Both the position numbers and the translations under genes were made by a program. Below are positions 9,624 through 18,038 of a stretch of 21,774 nucleotides of DNA, piece after piece. This DNA is from a bacterium (lineage in GTDB: Bacteria; Electryoneota; RPQS01). The stretch is from contig JADKHW010000048.1 in assembly GCA_016721565.1 (NCBI GenBank), positions 1-21,774 on the forward strand. The letters are read 5' to 3'. How positions within the stretch are numbered: position 1 is the first letter of the stretch; each line of letters begins with the position of its first letter. The notes under the pieces are model-generated. The model was not told the origin of the DNA, did no database searches, and was given only the letters and a program-made list of their open reading frames with translations.

Positions 9624-10752
9624 ATGGCTACGGAAACCAAGACGAAGAAGATCGAGAAAACCAACGGGCATGTAGGGGGCAAAGGAGCCTCTTCGCTGTT
9701 CGATGCTTTCGAGGCTAATTCGGGCAAAAAACTCGAAGTTGTGGACCCGAACGGCAAAGTCATTCACCCCGAGTGGATGCCCGACATGAGCGACGAACTG
9801 CTGGTCGAAGGTTACAAGATGATGCGTTACGCGCGCATCGTGGACCTCAAGGCCGTCAACCTCCAGCGTCAGGGCAAGCTCTACACACTGCCCGTCAACC
9901 GCGGACAGGAAGCCTGCGCGGTCGGCTCGGCGATGGCCCTGCGCAAAGACGACTGGCTGGTCCCGGCGTTCCGCGAAATCGGCGCGTACATGTGGCACGG
10001 CTGGCCGGTCGAGACGCTCTACAAGTGGTACTTGGGCCTCGAATCCGGCGCGGTCATGCCCGAAGGCGTGAACGATTCCGCACGCTTGCGGAATCGGCCA
10101 CGCGATTAACTACAAGGGGCTCGACCAAGTCGTGCTCTGCTACTTCGGTGACGGCGGCACGTCGGAAGGTGATTTCTCTGAAGGCCTGAATTGGGCCGCT
10201 GTGTTCACCTGCCCGTGTGTGTTCTTCTGCAACAACAACCAGTACGCCATCAGCGTCCCGCGTGAATTGCAAACCAAAGCCGCCACGATTGCGCAAAAGG
10301 CCGTCGGTTTCGGCTTGCCCGGTATTCAGGTGGACGGCAACGACCTGTTCGCAGTCTATCGCGCGACCAAGGAAGCGGTGGACTACGCTCGCGCAGGCAA
10401 CGGCCAGGTGTTAATCGAAGCCGAAACCTATCGCATGGGAGCGCACACCACCAGCGACGATCCGACCAAGTACCGCACGAGCGAGGAAGAAAAAATCTGG
10501 GAGCCGCGCGATCCGCTGATTCGCGTGAAAAAATATCTGCATGAAAAAGGCCTTTGGAGCGATGCCAAAGAAACCGCCTACGAGGAAGAGTGCGCCGCCA
10601 AGATTGATGAAGTCATCTCACACGTCGTAGGCTTAGGCTCCAACCCCATCCACGAGCTGTTCGAAAATCAATACGAATCGCTCACCAACTCGCTCGAAGA
10701 CCAAAAAGCGGATTTGGAAGCGTTTTTGGCTTGGCAATCGAGGAGAGGGTAG
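9624..10752 (+). CDS. pdhA: 2-oxoacid (pyruvate-type) dehydrogenase E1 subunit alpha (frame-disrupted)
   Basis: This is the alpha subunit of the thiamine-diphosphate E1 component, which decarboxylates pyruvate (or a branched 2-oxoacid) and passes the acyl group to lipoyl-E2 in the cytoplasm. ATG 9624 follows AAAGGA. The N-terminal part carries the family segment LYTLPVNRGQEACAVGSAMA. The ThDP motif is GDG (10147-10155) with NN from 10231, 28 residues later. DDPTKYRTSEEEKIWEPRDP (near 10455-10515) is typical of Bacillus-type PdhA. The frame breaks at about 10078-10095: PEGVND is followed, in another frame, by PHACGIGHAINYK. Compared with family members, about 11 residues between these (the LVPxxIxxGxQ region) are absent, so this looks like a deletion of roughly 32 or 35 bases rather than one lost base. 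Pyruvate rather than branched-chain specificity is likely but not proven. Confidence 0.88.
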
Positions 10753-10762
10753 ATTTCAGATT

Positions 10763-10784
10763 CCCCCTCGCTTTAGCGGGGGGG
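10763..10784 (+). other. GC-rich hairpin between pdhA and the LVIVD gene
   Basis: CCCCCTCGC (10763-10771) pairs with GCGGGGGGG-side bases (10776-10784) around a TTTA loop. This gives a 9-bp stem with one T-G wobble, 10 bases after the pdhA stop. There is no T-run after it. It could be an attenuator, an mRNA-stabilising 3' end or a dispersed repeat. Confidence 0.5.
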
Positions 10785-10805
10785 CAACAAATACCGAGGT
10801 GAACC

Positions 10806-12925
10806 ATGAATCGATGGATTTACATTGCGGTCGGAATGCTCGCTTGTGCGAATCTATTTGCGCAGGATAGCCTCGGTGTGAGGAAGATTGGGGATATTGG
10901 CGATTGGTTTCACTCCGCGCGTGACCTCGCCGTATTAGACAGCCTCATGTATGTTCTGACCCCCGATGACGGCTTACAAATCTATAGAATTGAGCATTAT
11001 CAAGAGCCGCACTTCGTTGGAAGAAACATGTCGCTGTCCGGAACCAAATTTGAACTATTTGGTGACCTACTCTCAATTTGGCAATCACCGACTGCAATAC
11101 GACTTGTTGATGTGTCGGCTTCTGATAACCCTGTGCAAAGATCGGCAATCACTACAACAACCGCTATAAAGGATGCTTGCGTTATTGACAATCATCTCTA
11201 TTCGATCCGCCAAGGGTTCGGTATTGAAGTGTATTCGCTTGACAACCTTGATCAGCCGGAACGAATTGGTGAATTAGTATCGCAAGCAGTGCTTCAGTCC
11301 ATCGGCTGTATTCCCGGTTACTTGGTGGGACTTCAACCGATTCACTTCGTCATGGACATCGCGAACCCGGGAAGTCCAGTTGCGGTGGCGTCACTTACTT
11401 TGAATGGAAACGCCGGAAAGATCGCGATCATAAACGGGATGGCATATATTGACCGCGGGTCGGGAATCAACATTTGTGATCTGCGCGTGCCAACTGAACC
11501 CGTGATAATCGGATCGTTCACGGTTCTGGCTGGCGGCTCCATAATATCGTTGGCCAATGCTGATGGTAATCTGCTAATTGAATTGCAACATCAAGATAGT
11601 TGGGGTGGTTACAATTCCTAACGTGCAACTCTAGACCTAACAACTCCAGATTCGCCCGTGGGGGAGTTGGTACAATTCAACCGAACATGTGCTTGCGAGC
11701 GCTAATAGAGAAGTGTCCTTGCAGTCTTGAATTTCAATTTTCCGGTATTCAGACTTTTTAATTCCTCGAATGTTGATTCAATATTTGGAACCTTTGTGAG
11801 GGAAAACTACTACTACGGAATAAACGAGATTGTCGTATGCAATGGCCTTGCAGCGACAAGCCGAGAGCAGCAGAATGAGTCTGTACGACGTTTCCGATCC
11901 GTTTGAACCACGTTACCTGTTTGGTTCAGGATATTGGGAAGAGACGCAAGACATTATTATGAATCAATCGCTTGTTGGCTTGTCACAAGATGTGTATTGT
12001 GACCCTGGCAATTTGTTGAATATTAAAATCCGAGCGACTTTCTCACTTTAGCACTGGTTCGACTGCGGGAGCTGTTGAGATATTCAAAATAGTCGCATTT
12101 TACAGGTAATGAATTGGCCACCATATTTGCTTCGCAACATTGACATCTCTGATTTTTCCAACCCTGTCGTTACAGCAACTACCGAACTTCAATTCGCAGC
12201 GCGATCGCTCGTAGCAAAGGACTCGATTGCCTATATTGCTGATAGCAATGGCTTAACAGTTGTTGACATCTCAAGAGCAGATAGTCTGTACGTTGTTGGA
12301 AGCCTCGCAATGACAGGCACAATGACAAAGATTAGTGTGGACGGCGATTTGGCTATTTTGCAGTCTGGTGCCTCATCAATCAGCATCGTTGATATTTCCG
12401 ATCCAACAAACCCCATGCTCAATATCCGTGTTTACCGTGCAGGGGCAATTCGTGGCTTTGGACTGCAAGGCAACAACGTGTTTGTGGCAAATGACACGCG
12501 CGGACTCCGGATATTTGACATATCCGAACCGCAAAACCCCTATGAAGCAGGTCACTATTCAACGGGCCTCAAAGCGGTGGGTGTCGACGCTCAAGGCAGG
12601 TTTGTTTACTTGGCAAATACCGGGCAGTTTTTGTTCTGGACGTATCTGACGCAATCGGCGGCGGTATCCCAGCCGCTCCTCAAGAAGTTAAACTGAGCGA
12701 CGTTCGATCCCGACCACTTGCTTGACGTGGCTGCCCGTGACAGCAGATCGGCCCGGTCAACCCATCACCATCGACGCATACGAAATCTATCGGCGCTATT
12801 CATCCGATGAAGAGTGGGTGAATATTGGCGTGCCCACGCCGCCGACGGCGACTGAATATACGATTGATATTCCAACCGGCGGGAACGTTTTTGCGGAGTA
12901 TCAAGTTCGCGCTGTGAAGCATTAA
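10806..12925 (+). CDS. Secreted LVIVD-repeat propeller (heavily frame-disrupted)
   Basis: ATG 10806 has GAGGTGA as ribosome site and opens a signal peptide ending LFA-Q; the mature protein begins QDSLGVRKIG, as in the paralogues. Blades include IRLVDVSASDNPVQRSA, GLQIYRIEHYQEPHFVG, LYDVSDPFEPRYLFG (near 11880), IVDISDPTNPMLNIR (near 12388) and IFDISEPQNPYEAGHY (near 12510). The C-terminus (from about 12670) is an Fn3-like module with LTWLPVTADRPGQP and YEIYRRYSS, ending YQVRAVKH. The frame breaks near 11620, at several points from 11700 to 12110, near 12630 (T5 to T6 restores QFFVLDVSDAI) and near 12719 (restores PLALTWLP). The stretch 11620-12110 is too damaged to rebuild with confidence. 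The gene sits between pdhA and pdhB with gaps of only 53 and 43 bases. Confidence 0.72.
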
Positions 12926-12968
12926 CTCTTTCGATTTTCAAAAATTATTTTCAAATAGGAGCAATCCA

Positions 12969-13949
12969 ATGCCCGTAATGACTATGGTGCAGGCGCTGAC
13001 TAACGCGCTGGACGTGAAACTGGCCGACGACCCGTCTGTACTTTGCTTCGGCGAAGACGTCGGCGTCGAAGGCGGCGTGTTTCGCGTGACTGAACATTTG
13101 CAAAGAAGCACGGCATCAAGCGCGTGTTTGACACACCGCTCGCAGAATCCTCAATCATCGGCGCGTGCATCGGCATGTCGGTGATGGGCTTGCGTCCCGT
13201 GGCCGAAATGCAGTTCGACGGTTTTGTCTATCCCGCGATGAATCAAATCATCACGCACATTTCGCGCTACCGCTACCGCACGCGCGGCCAGCGCCACATT
13301 CCCGCCGTGATTCGTTTTCCTATGGCGGCGGTGTGAAGGCGCTCGAAATGCACAGCGAAGCGATGGAAGCGATGTACGCGCACATCCCCGGCCTCAAAGT
13401 CGTGATTCCTTCCACGCCGTATGACGCGAAAGGTTTGATGATTTCCGCGATTGAAGACAACGATCCGGTGATTTTCCAAGAGCCGAAGCGGCTCTATCGC
13501 GCGATGAAGCAGGAGGTGCCCGACGGTCTCTATCGCATTCCCATCGGCAAAGCCAAAGTCGAAAAAGAGGGCCGCGACATGACCGTCATCGCGTGGGGTG
13601 CGATGATGCACGTCTGCCGCAAGTCGCTCGAGTATCTCGAAAAAGATCACCTCAACATCGAGTTAATTGATTTGCGCTCGATCTATCCGCTCGATTGGGA
13701 TACAATTACGGCGTCCATCAAGAAGACCGGTCGTTTGCTCGTCGTGCAGGAAGGCCCGAAGAGTTTCGGCGTCGCCGCAGAGTTGATTGCCATGGTCAAC
13801 GAAAAATGTTTCGAGTATCTCGAAGCTCCGCCGATGCGTCTATGCGGCAATGACACCATCCCGCCGCTCCCGCGCTCAGAAGATCTCTATTGCCCAACCC
13901 CGAGCGCGTGCATTACTATTGCCGCAGGCTCGCGGACTATCAGGTGTAA
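12969..13949 (+). CDS. pdhB: 2-oxoacid (pyruvate-type) dehydrogenase E1 subunit beta (frame-disrupted)
   Basis: This is the beta subunit of the E1 heterotetramer, completing the ThDP sites with PdhA. ATG 12969 follows AGGAG (12957-12961). Family motifs: CFGEDVGVEGGVFRVTEHL, DTPLAESSIIGACIGMS, AEMQFDGFVYPAMNQI, ALEMHSEAMEAMYAHIPGLK, VVIPSTPYDAKGLMISAI and DPVIFQEPKRLYR. They match Bacillus-type PdhB closely. Three single missing bases explain all breaks: near 13104 (AAA to AAAA gives QKKHGIKRVF), near 13318 (restores RFPYGGGVKALE) and near 13889 (restores DLYLPNPERVHYY). The corrected protein ends DYQV at TAA 13947-13949, 25 bases before the next start, instead of the literal stop at 13974. 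Corrected length is about 327 residues, normal for the family. Confidence 0.9.
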
Positions 13950-13973
13950 AGAGAGCCGAAAGGTACATCAGTA

Positions 13974-15162
13974 ATGCAACCATTGCCCATCCTGCAACGC
14001 GAAGAGATTCCCGACGAAGTCTTGCGCAATTGGCCAATCAGCCATTTGCGTGAAATCTTAATCGAGATGGGCAAGCAATGCAACGTGCGCTGCTCGATGT
14101 GCTACCAAACTGATTTCAGTCCAGCGACACGCACCGCTGAGATCATTTGGAAAGAACGGTTGCTGCCCGCATTTCCGCATGCTGAAACGTTAACTATCTC
14201 AGGTGGAGAGCCGACGATTCTGCCCGGCGCGCGCGAATTGCTCAAAACCGTGACGACAAACTATCGTCATTTGAAACTGCACACCGTGACGAACGGGATT
14301 TTGTTTCGAGGTATCTGGGAAGAAGCGTTCCTTGCCCAGGGAGCAAGCATCAACTTCAGCTTGAATGCGGTCAATCCCGACCTCTACGCCAAAGTTGTGC
14401 AATTCGGCAGACAGCAAGAGGTTATCAGCAATATCGAACGAATGGTAGAGCGACGCAATGCCACCGGAGCCGCGCTTAAATTGCGCATTAGCTCGGTGAT
14501 TCTTGACGAGACCATTCACGAAATGCCCGACTTCATTCAGTGGGCCGCCGATCACGGTTTGGATGAGGTGCTCTTTTTGACTGATTTCTTACGCGGTATT
14601 CGGAAACACTCCGTTGAAGACGTGCGGAAATATATCTTCCGCGCATATGATGTTGTTGATCGCAATCCCCCAGTTGACGGTGTATCTGCTGGGTGATTTT
14701 GATCGCGTGTATGCGATGAAGCACGGACTTGAGCCGATAAGGCCATTGTCGGCAACCCAGCGGCCCATGAAGCCGTGCAGTGTGGCTTTCGATAACATCG
14801 CGATTAATCCTGACGGCACGGTGAATCCGTGCTGTAGGTCGTGGTATATCTATGGCAATTTGATTGAATCCGACTTCATGTCTGTTTGGAACAGCGACGC
14901 GGCCTACAAATTCCGCAAGCGGATGCTCAACATGGATTTTCGCGATTGCCTTGTCGCCTGTGACACGAACGCCAAGCCGATTAACCAAAAGCTCGCCGAC
15001 GCGCGCAAAGCCTACTGGATCGTCAAGCGCAACCCAAAGAGCGCAGTAAAAAAAGGTCTGCGCCGCTTGGGTCTTAGCAGTGCGCAAATCGATCTGCCCG
15101 AAGAGATGAAACCCAAAGCGCTGACTCAGCAGAGCGCAAAGTCTGATGAGATTTCGACGTAA
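13974..15162 (+). CDS. Radical SAM protein with SPASM-type C-terminus (one frameshift)
   Basis: This is a radical S-adenosylmethionine enzyme. The [4Fe-4S] motif CxxxCxxC is CNVRCSMC at residues 36-43, followed by the SAM-contact segment TISGGEPTIL. The C-terminal half has a SPASM-like Cys set: Cys at 14776, the pair at 14830 and 14833 inside INPDGTVNPCCR, and Cys at 14947 and 14959 in FRDCLVACD, with the typical YGNL and SVWNS between. SPASM proteins carry auxiliary Fe-S clusters and often modify peptides or proteins. One break at about 14667-14671 is repaired by reading C5 as C4, giving DVVDRNPQLTVYLLGDF. The corrected protein is about 396 residues. It is not lipoate synthase, whose extra N-terminal cluster motif is absent. 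No precursor peptide gene is visible nearby. Substrate unknown. Confidence 0.85.
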
Positions 15163-15164
15163 GT

Positions 15165-15170
15165 AAGGAG
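15165..15170 (+). promoter_or_regulatory. Ribosome binding site fixing a TTG start
   Basis: AAGGAG lies seven bases before TTG 15178. There is no ATG near the conserved N-terminus of the antitoxin, so this site decides for the TTG start. Confidence 0.7.
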
Positions 15171-15177
15171 AAATAAA

Positions 15178-15396
15178 TTGACAAAAGTTCAAGTAGAAGG
15201 CACCGGAAACAGCCTTCAAATTACTTTGCCCGAAGAGATTATCAAAGCCTTCGGCATCAAAGCGGGCGATGATCTATTCATCAGCAACGGTGAGTCCGGT
15301 GCATGGCTGTCGCCTTACGATCCTAAGCTTGAAAGTCCTGAAGGCGACTGAGTGATGAAAGAGTATGATCATACTTTGCGCGAACTTGCAAAGTGA
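15178..15396 (+). CDS. AbrB/MazE-type antitoxin of a Doc toxin pair (frame-disrupted)
   Basis: This is a swapped-hairpin AbrB/MazE-like DNA-binding antitoxin. The N-terminus TKVQVEGTGNSLQITLPEEI and KAFGIKAGDDLF are the standard fold, followed by WLSPYDPKLE. Read literally, it stops at TGA 15349-15351 after 57 codons. The bases beyond encode MKEYDHTLRELAK, a typical C-terminal helix of Doc-linked AbrB antitoxins, ending at TGA 15394-15396. Restoring two A in the A-run near 15332 and one G near 15351 gives LEKVLKATEVMKEYDHTLRE with no stop, a normal length of about 73 residues. It would repress its own operon and neutralise the toxin that starts at 15396 in a TGATG overlap. Confidence 0.8.
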
Positions 15397-15771
15397 TGAG
15401 CGAACCTCGTTGGCTTGAACAAGCAGAAGCGCTGGTTATTCATCAGCAAATGGTTAATAAGATGGCGGTTCACATGGCGTGCGAGAGCCACACTCTCTTA
15501 GAGTCTGCCTTGGCCGGGCCACGGAATCACTTTGCGTACGGTGAATCCGATGATTTGTTTGTCTTGGCTGCAAACTACGTCAAGGCTATCTGCCTCAACC
15601 ACCCGTTCATCGACGGCAACAAGCGGACAGGGTTCACCGTTGGCCTGGTGTTTCTTGGAAATCAATGGTGTTTCAGTCTCGGCTGACACGCAAATTGAAG
15701 CCTACAAGTCATCGGGCTGATGCAACGAACAGATGACCGTCGAAACCTTTCGCAGCTTGGCTGCGCGATAA
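15396..15771 (+). CDS. doc: Doc/Fic (death-on-curing) family toxin (frame-disrupted)
   Basis: Fic-fold toxin of the death-on-curing type. Known Doc toxins phosphorylate and block elongation factor Tu. ATG 15396 overlaps the antitoxin stop, indicating coupled translation. The active-site loop HPFIDGNKRT is at residues 69-78, preceded by ESALAGPRNHFAYGE and by ANYVKAICLNHPF, all typical of this family. The literal frame ends at about 15686, but removing one G near 15659 gives LVFLEINGVSVSADTQIEAY. Restoring a few bases between 15705 and 15730 then gives VIGLM, NEQMTVETFRSLAAR and TAA 15769-15771, the expected Doc C-terminus. Whether the toxin is active depends on whether these lesions are real. 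Confidence 0.8.
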
Positions 15772-15818
15772 TTCTAAATAGTTTTTCCACGCTCTGCAAG
15801 CCTAAAAGGGAGGCTGCT

Positions 15819-17948
15819 ATGAGACGGATTTTCTGGATTGCAATATTGGGTTTGTTTACGACCTGCGGTTTCGCGCAGGATAGTTTGAATATCACACGCA
15901 TCTGGCAGTCGGAGCCGAAGTGGGATTAATAGCCTTGCTAGGGAAGGCAACACTCTTTATGCTGGCAAGGCCGTTACCTCAAGACCTTTGACATCAGCGA
16001 CTTTGACAACCCGCGCTTGCTTGGCCGAGTTTATGTTGCTCCATATATCCGCGATATGGAGGAGGTCAACGGCAGAGCCTATTTTGTAGGCGACTCAGTT
16101 TATGTTGTGGACTGTACGAACCCTCCGACCGCCGCAGTCAGGATCTGCAATTCGGACTATGGGACCGTATTGCGGTCAACGCGAGCGGAACTTAGTCGCC
16201 TACACGATATCGACAGATCGCTGGCGGAGCTATGATGTGTCGGATCCGACAAACGCAGTGGTGTTAATGCACTGTGGCAATCCAGACGCAGTGGAGAGCC
16301 GACTGCGGCTTATGGAGAACGCTAGCATAAGACGCTTTCCTGATGGAAATTTACGACGTCTCCGACCCGCCAATCCAATCGTCTTGGACTCGATTCTGAC
16401 CACCCCCGGGCAAGTGGCAAGTTGTGTGGAAGTGATTGATGACACGCTGTATGTTCTCAAGAACGGAGAACTTCACATCTTTGAGTTGGCGTTCCCGCTC
16501 CGGCCCGTCGAGATCGGCGGAGGATTTGCTGACGAGACGATGGCTTCACGGCGTATCGCGAAATCCGATACGATGCTCGCGATGGCCGGGGGGTTGTATT
16601 GGTCCTGCTTTGCATCCATTGCGGATATCAGCAACCCTATTGCCTATCCCCGTTTTGCGCCCAATAATTTGCCGCTCGATGTGATTGCACAGGGCCGCCA
16701 CGCGCTGTTTGGGAATTCCATCGATGACTTTCACTTAGTGGATTTCACAGTTCCGGCCGAACCGTTTATCGCCGATACGTTTACGTTTGGCCTACGTTCA
16801 AGTGTTCACGGTTTGGCAGGGAATGCGTATTGCTGAATGGGTCAGGGGGCATTGCGCTTTTGGACGGCCCGATATCACAGACTTGTCAAATCCAGTTATG
16901 TTGGACCGGCAATTCGATGCGGATGGCTTTGAGCAGTTTGTAGTATCTGGAAATGTTTTGGCCGCTGCAATAGACAGCGCCGGAGGTTTCTCCTTTACGA
17001 CATCCAAGATCCGAATTATCCCGTTTATGCGAGCCGAATTGACTATGACGACAGTGACCCTGCAGGGGACGGTTTCCGAGATGCAATAGCCATGTACGGC
17101 AACTACGTCTATGCTGCTTTTGACAGCGTGGCAATCTTCGACATTAGCGACCTTGAAAATCCCGTTCAGGTTGGTTCCGGGATTACTGAATCTCCACGCG
17201 GCTTAGTTGTCTCGGACGAAATACTCTACGTGCTTGGGCAATTTCAAGTCTATGCTTGTTCGCTCGATGACCCTGCCAATCCAACATATTTGGGCGGCTA
17301 TAACTTTGGCGGAACACGCGATTACAGCCAAATCATTGCAGACAGGACGACTATATATCTGTATGGTGAAGGCATGATACAAGCGGTGGATTTAAGCAAT
17401 CCGCAAACTCCAATTGAATTGTCTCCAATTGGTTTCTTCGGAAACTTCCGTGACTTTGATGTTGAAAATGGCGTGCTTGCTATTGGTGGCAGTTCTGACG
17501 GAGTGACCCTTATTCAATATGCCGACCCATTGAATCCGTTCGTTATCGGATATTATGCGGGTGAAAACTATCCGGGTCAAGTCACGCTTCGCGGAAGCAA
17601 TTTGTTTGTTTCAATTATTCGAATATTGAGATTTTCGACATCGCCGCAGCCTTGCCCGTTCGCGACAACACTCGCGCGGAGATTCCGACGGAAGTTAGTT
17701 TGTCCGCCTATCCCAATCCGTTCAATCCATCCACGACCATTGCCTTTGATTTGAACGCGCGCGCGCAGGTGTCACTCGATGTTTACGATGTCACCGGCAG
17801 GCTCGTGCGCACGTTGATCAACGAACAACTGAACGCCGGATCTTACACACACAATTTTGATGCGCAAGGCTTGCCGTCCGGCGCCTACTTCGCGCGCCTC
17901 GTGACGCCGCAAGTGTCACAAACCGCGCGCATCACACTCATTCGTTAA
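15819..17948 (+). CDS. Secreted LVIVD-repeat propeller with T9SS tail (heavily frame-disrupted)
   Basis: ATG 15819 follows GGGAGG and opens a signal peptide ending GFA-Q; the mature protein begins QDSLNITRIW. LVIVD blades include FDISDFDNPRLLGRV (near 15990), YDVSDPTNAVVLMHCG (near 16234), ITDLSNPVMLDRQFD (near 16874), FDISDLENPVQVGSG (near 17140) and VDLSNPQTPIELSPI (near 17391). The final 82 residues (17700-17948), beginning LSAYPNPFNPSTT, are a T9SS type A sorting tail identical in protein sequence to that of the next gene. About eight to ten breaks interrupt it, among them near 15926, 15975, 16165-16190, 16345-16366, 16830-16862, 16990 and 17620; in each case the next frame continues the repeat pattern, for example FLLYDIQDPNYPVYASRI near 16988. 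Corrected length would be about 710 residues. Confidence 0.74.
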
Positions 17949-17958
17949 TTACAAAACT
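17700..17958 (+). repeat. T9SS tail repeat, copy 1
   Basis: This is the first copy of a 259-base direct repeat covering the 82-residue sorting tail, the stop codon and the ten bases TTACAAAACT. Copy 2 is at 19941-20199. The copies differ at 19 coding bases, all synonymous. Confidence 0.9.
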
Positions 17959-18038
17959 TCTGTTATCCAAGGAGACGCTTTCTCAATTGATATCGCTTTG
18001 ATGATCGACCATCATTTCAAAATGCAGAGGTAGTCACA

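Noticed and set aside
13100..13320. Programmed ribosomal frameshifting in pdhB
   Set aside because: Breaks occur at many unrelated sites in nearly every gene, without slippery heptamers or structures, and all shift toward restoring a family protein. Lost bases explain them better.
13974..15162. Lipoate synthase to serve the E2 lipoyl domain
   Set aside because: A radical SAM gene next to E2-type genes is suggestive, but LipA's extra N-terminal Cys cluster is absent and a SPASM-like C-terminus is present.
14533..15219. 228-codon minus-strand frame opposite the radical SAM gene
   Set aside because: The plus strand carries the SPASM cysteines and a matching Fe-S motif upstream; the minus frame has no signal or domain.
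2988..15351. TGA recoded as an amino acid
   Set aside because: TGA ends intact genes normally (7147-7149) and the corrected DUF3160 gene. The internal TGA at 15349 is explained by neighbouring base losses; only the one at 2988 remains open.
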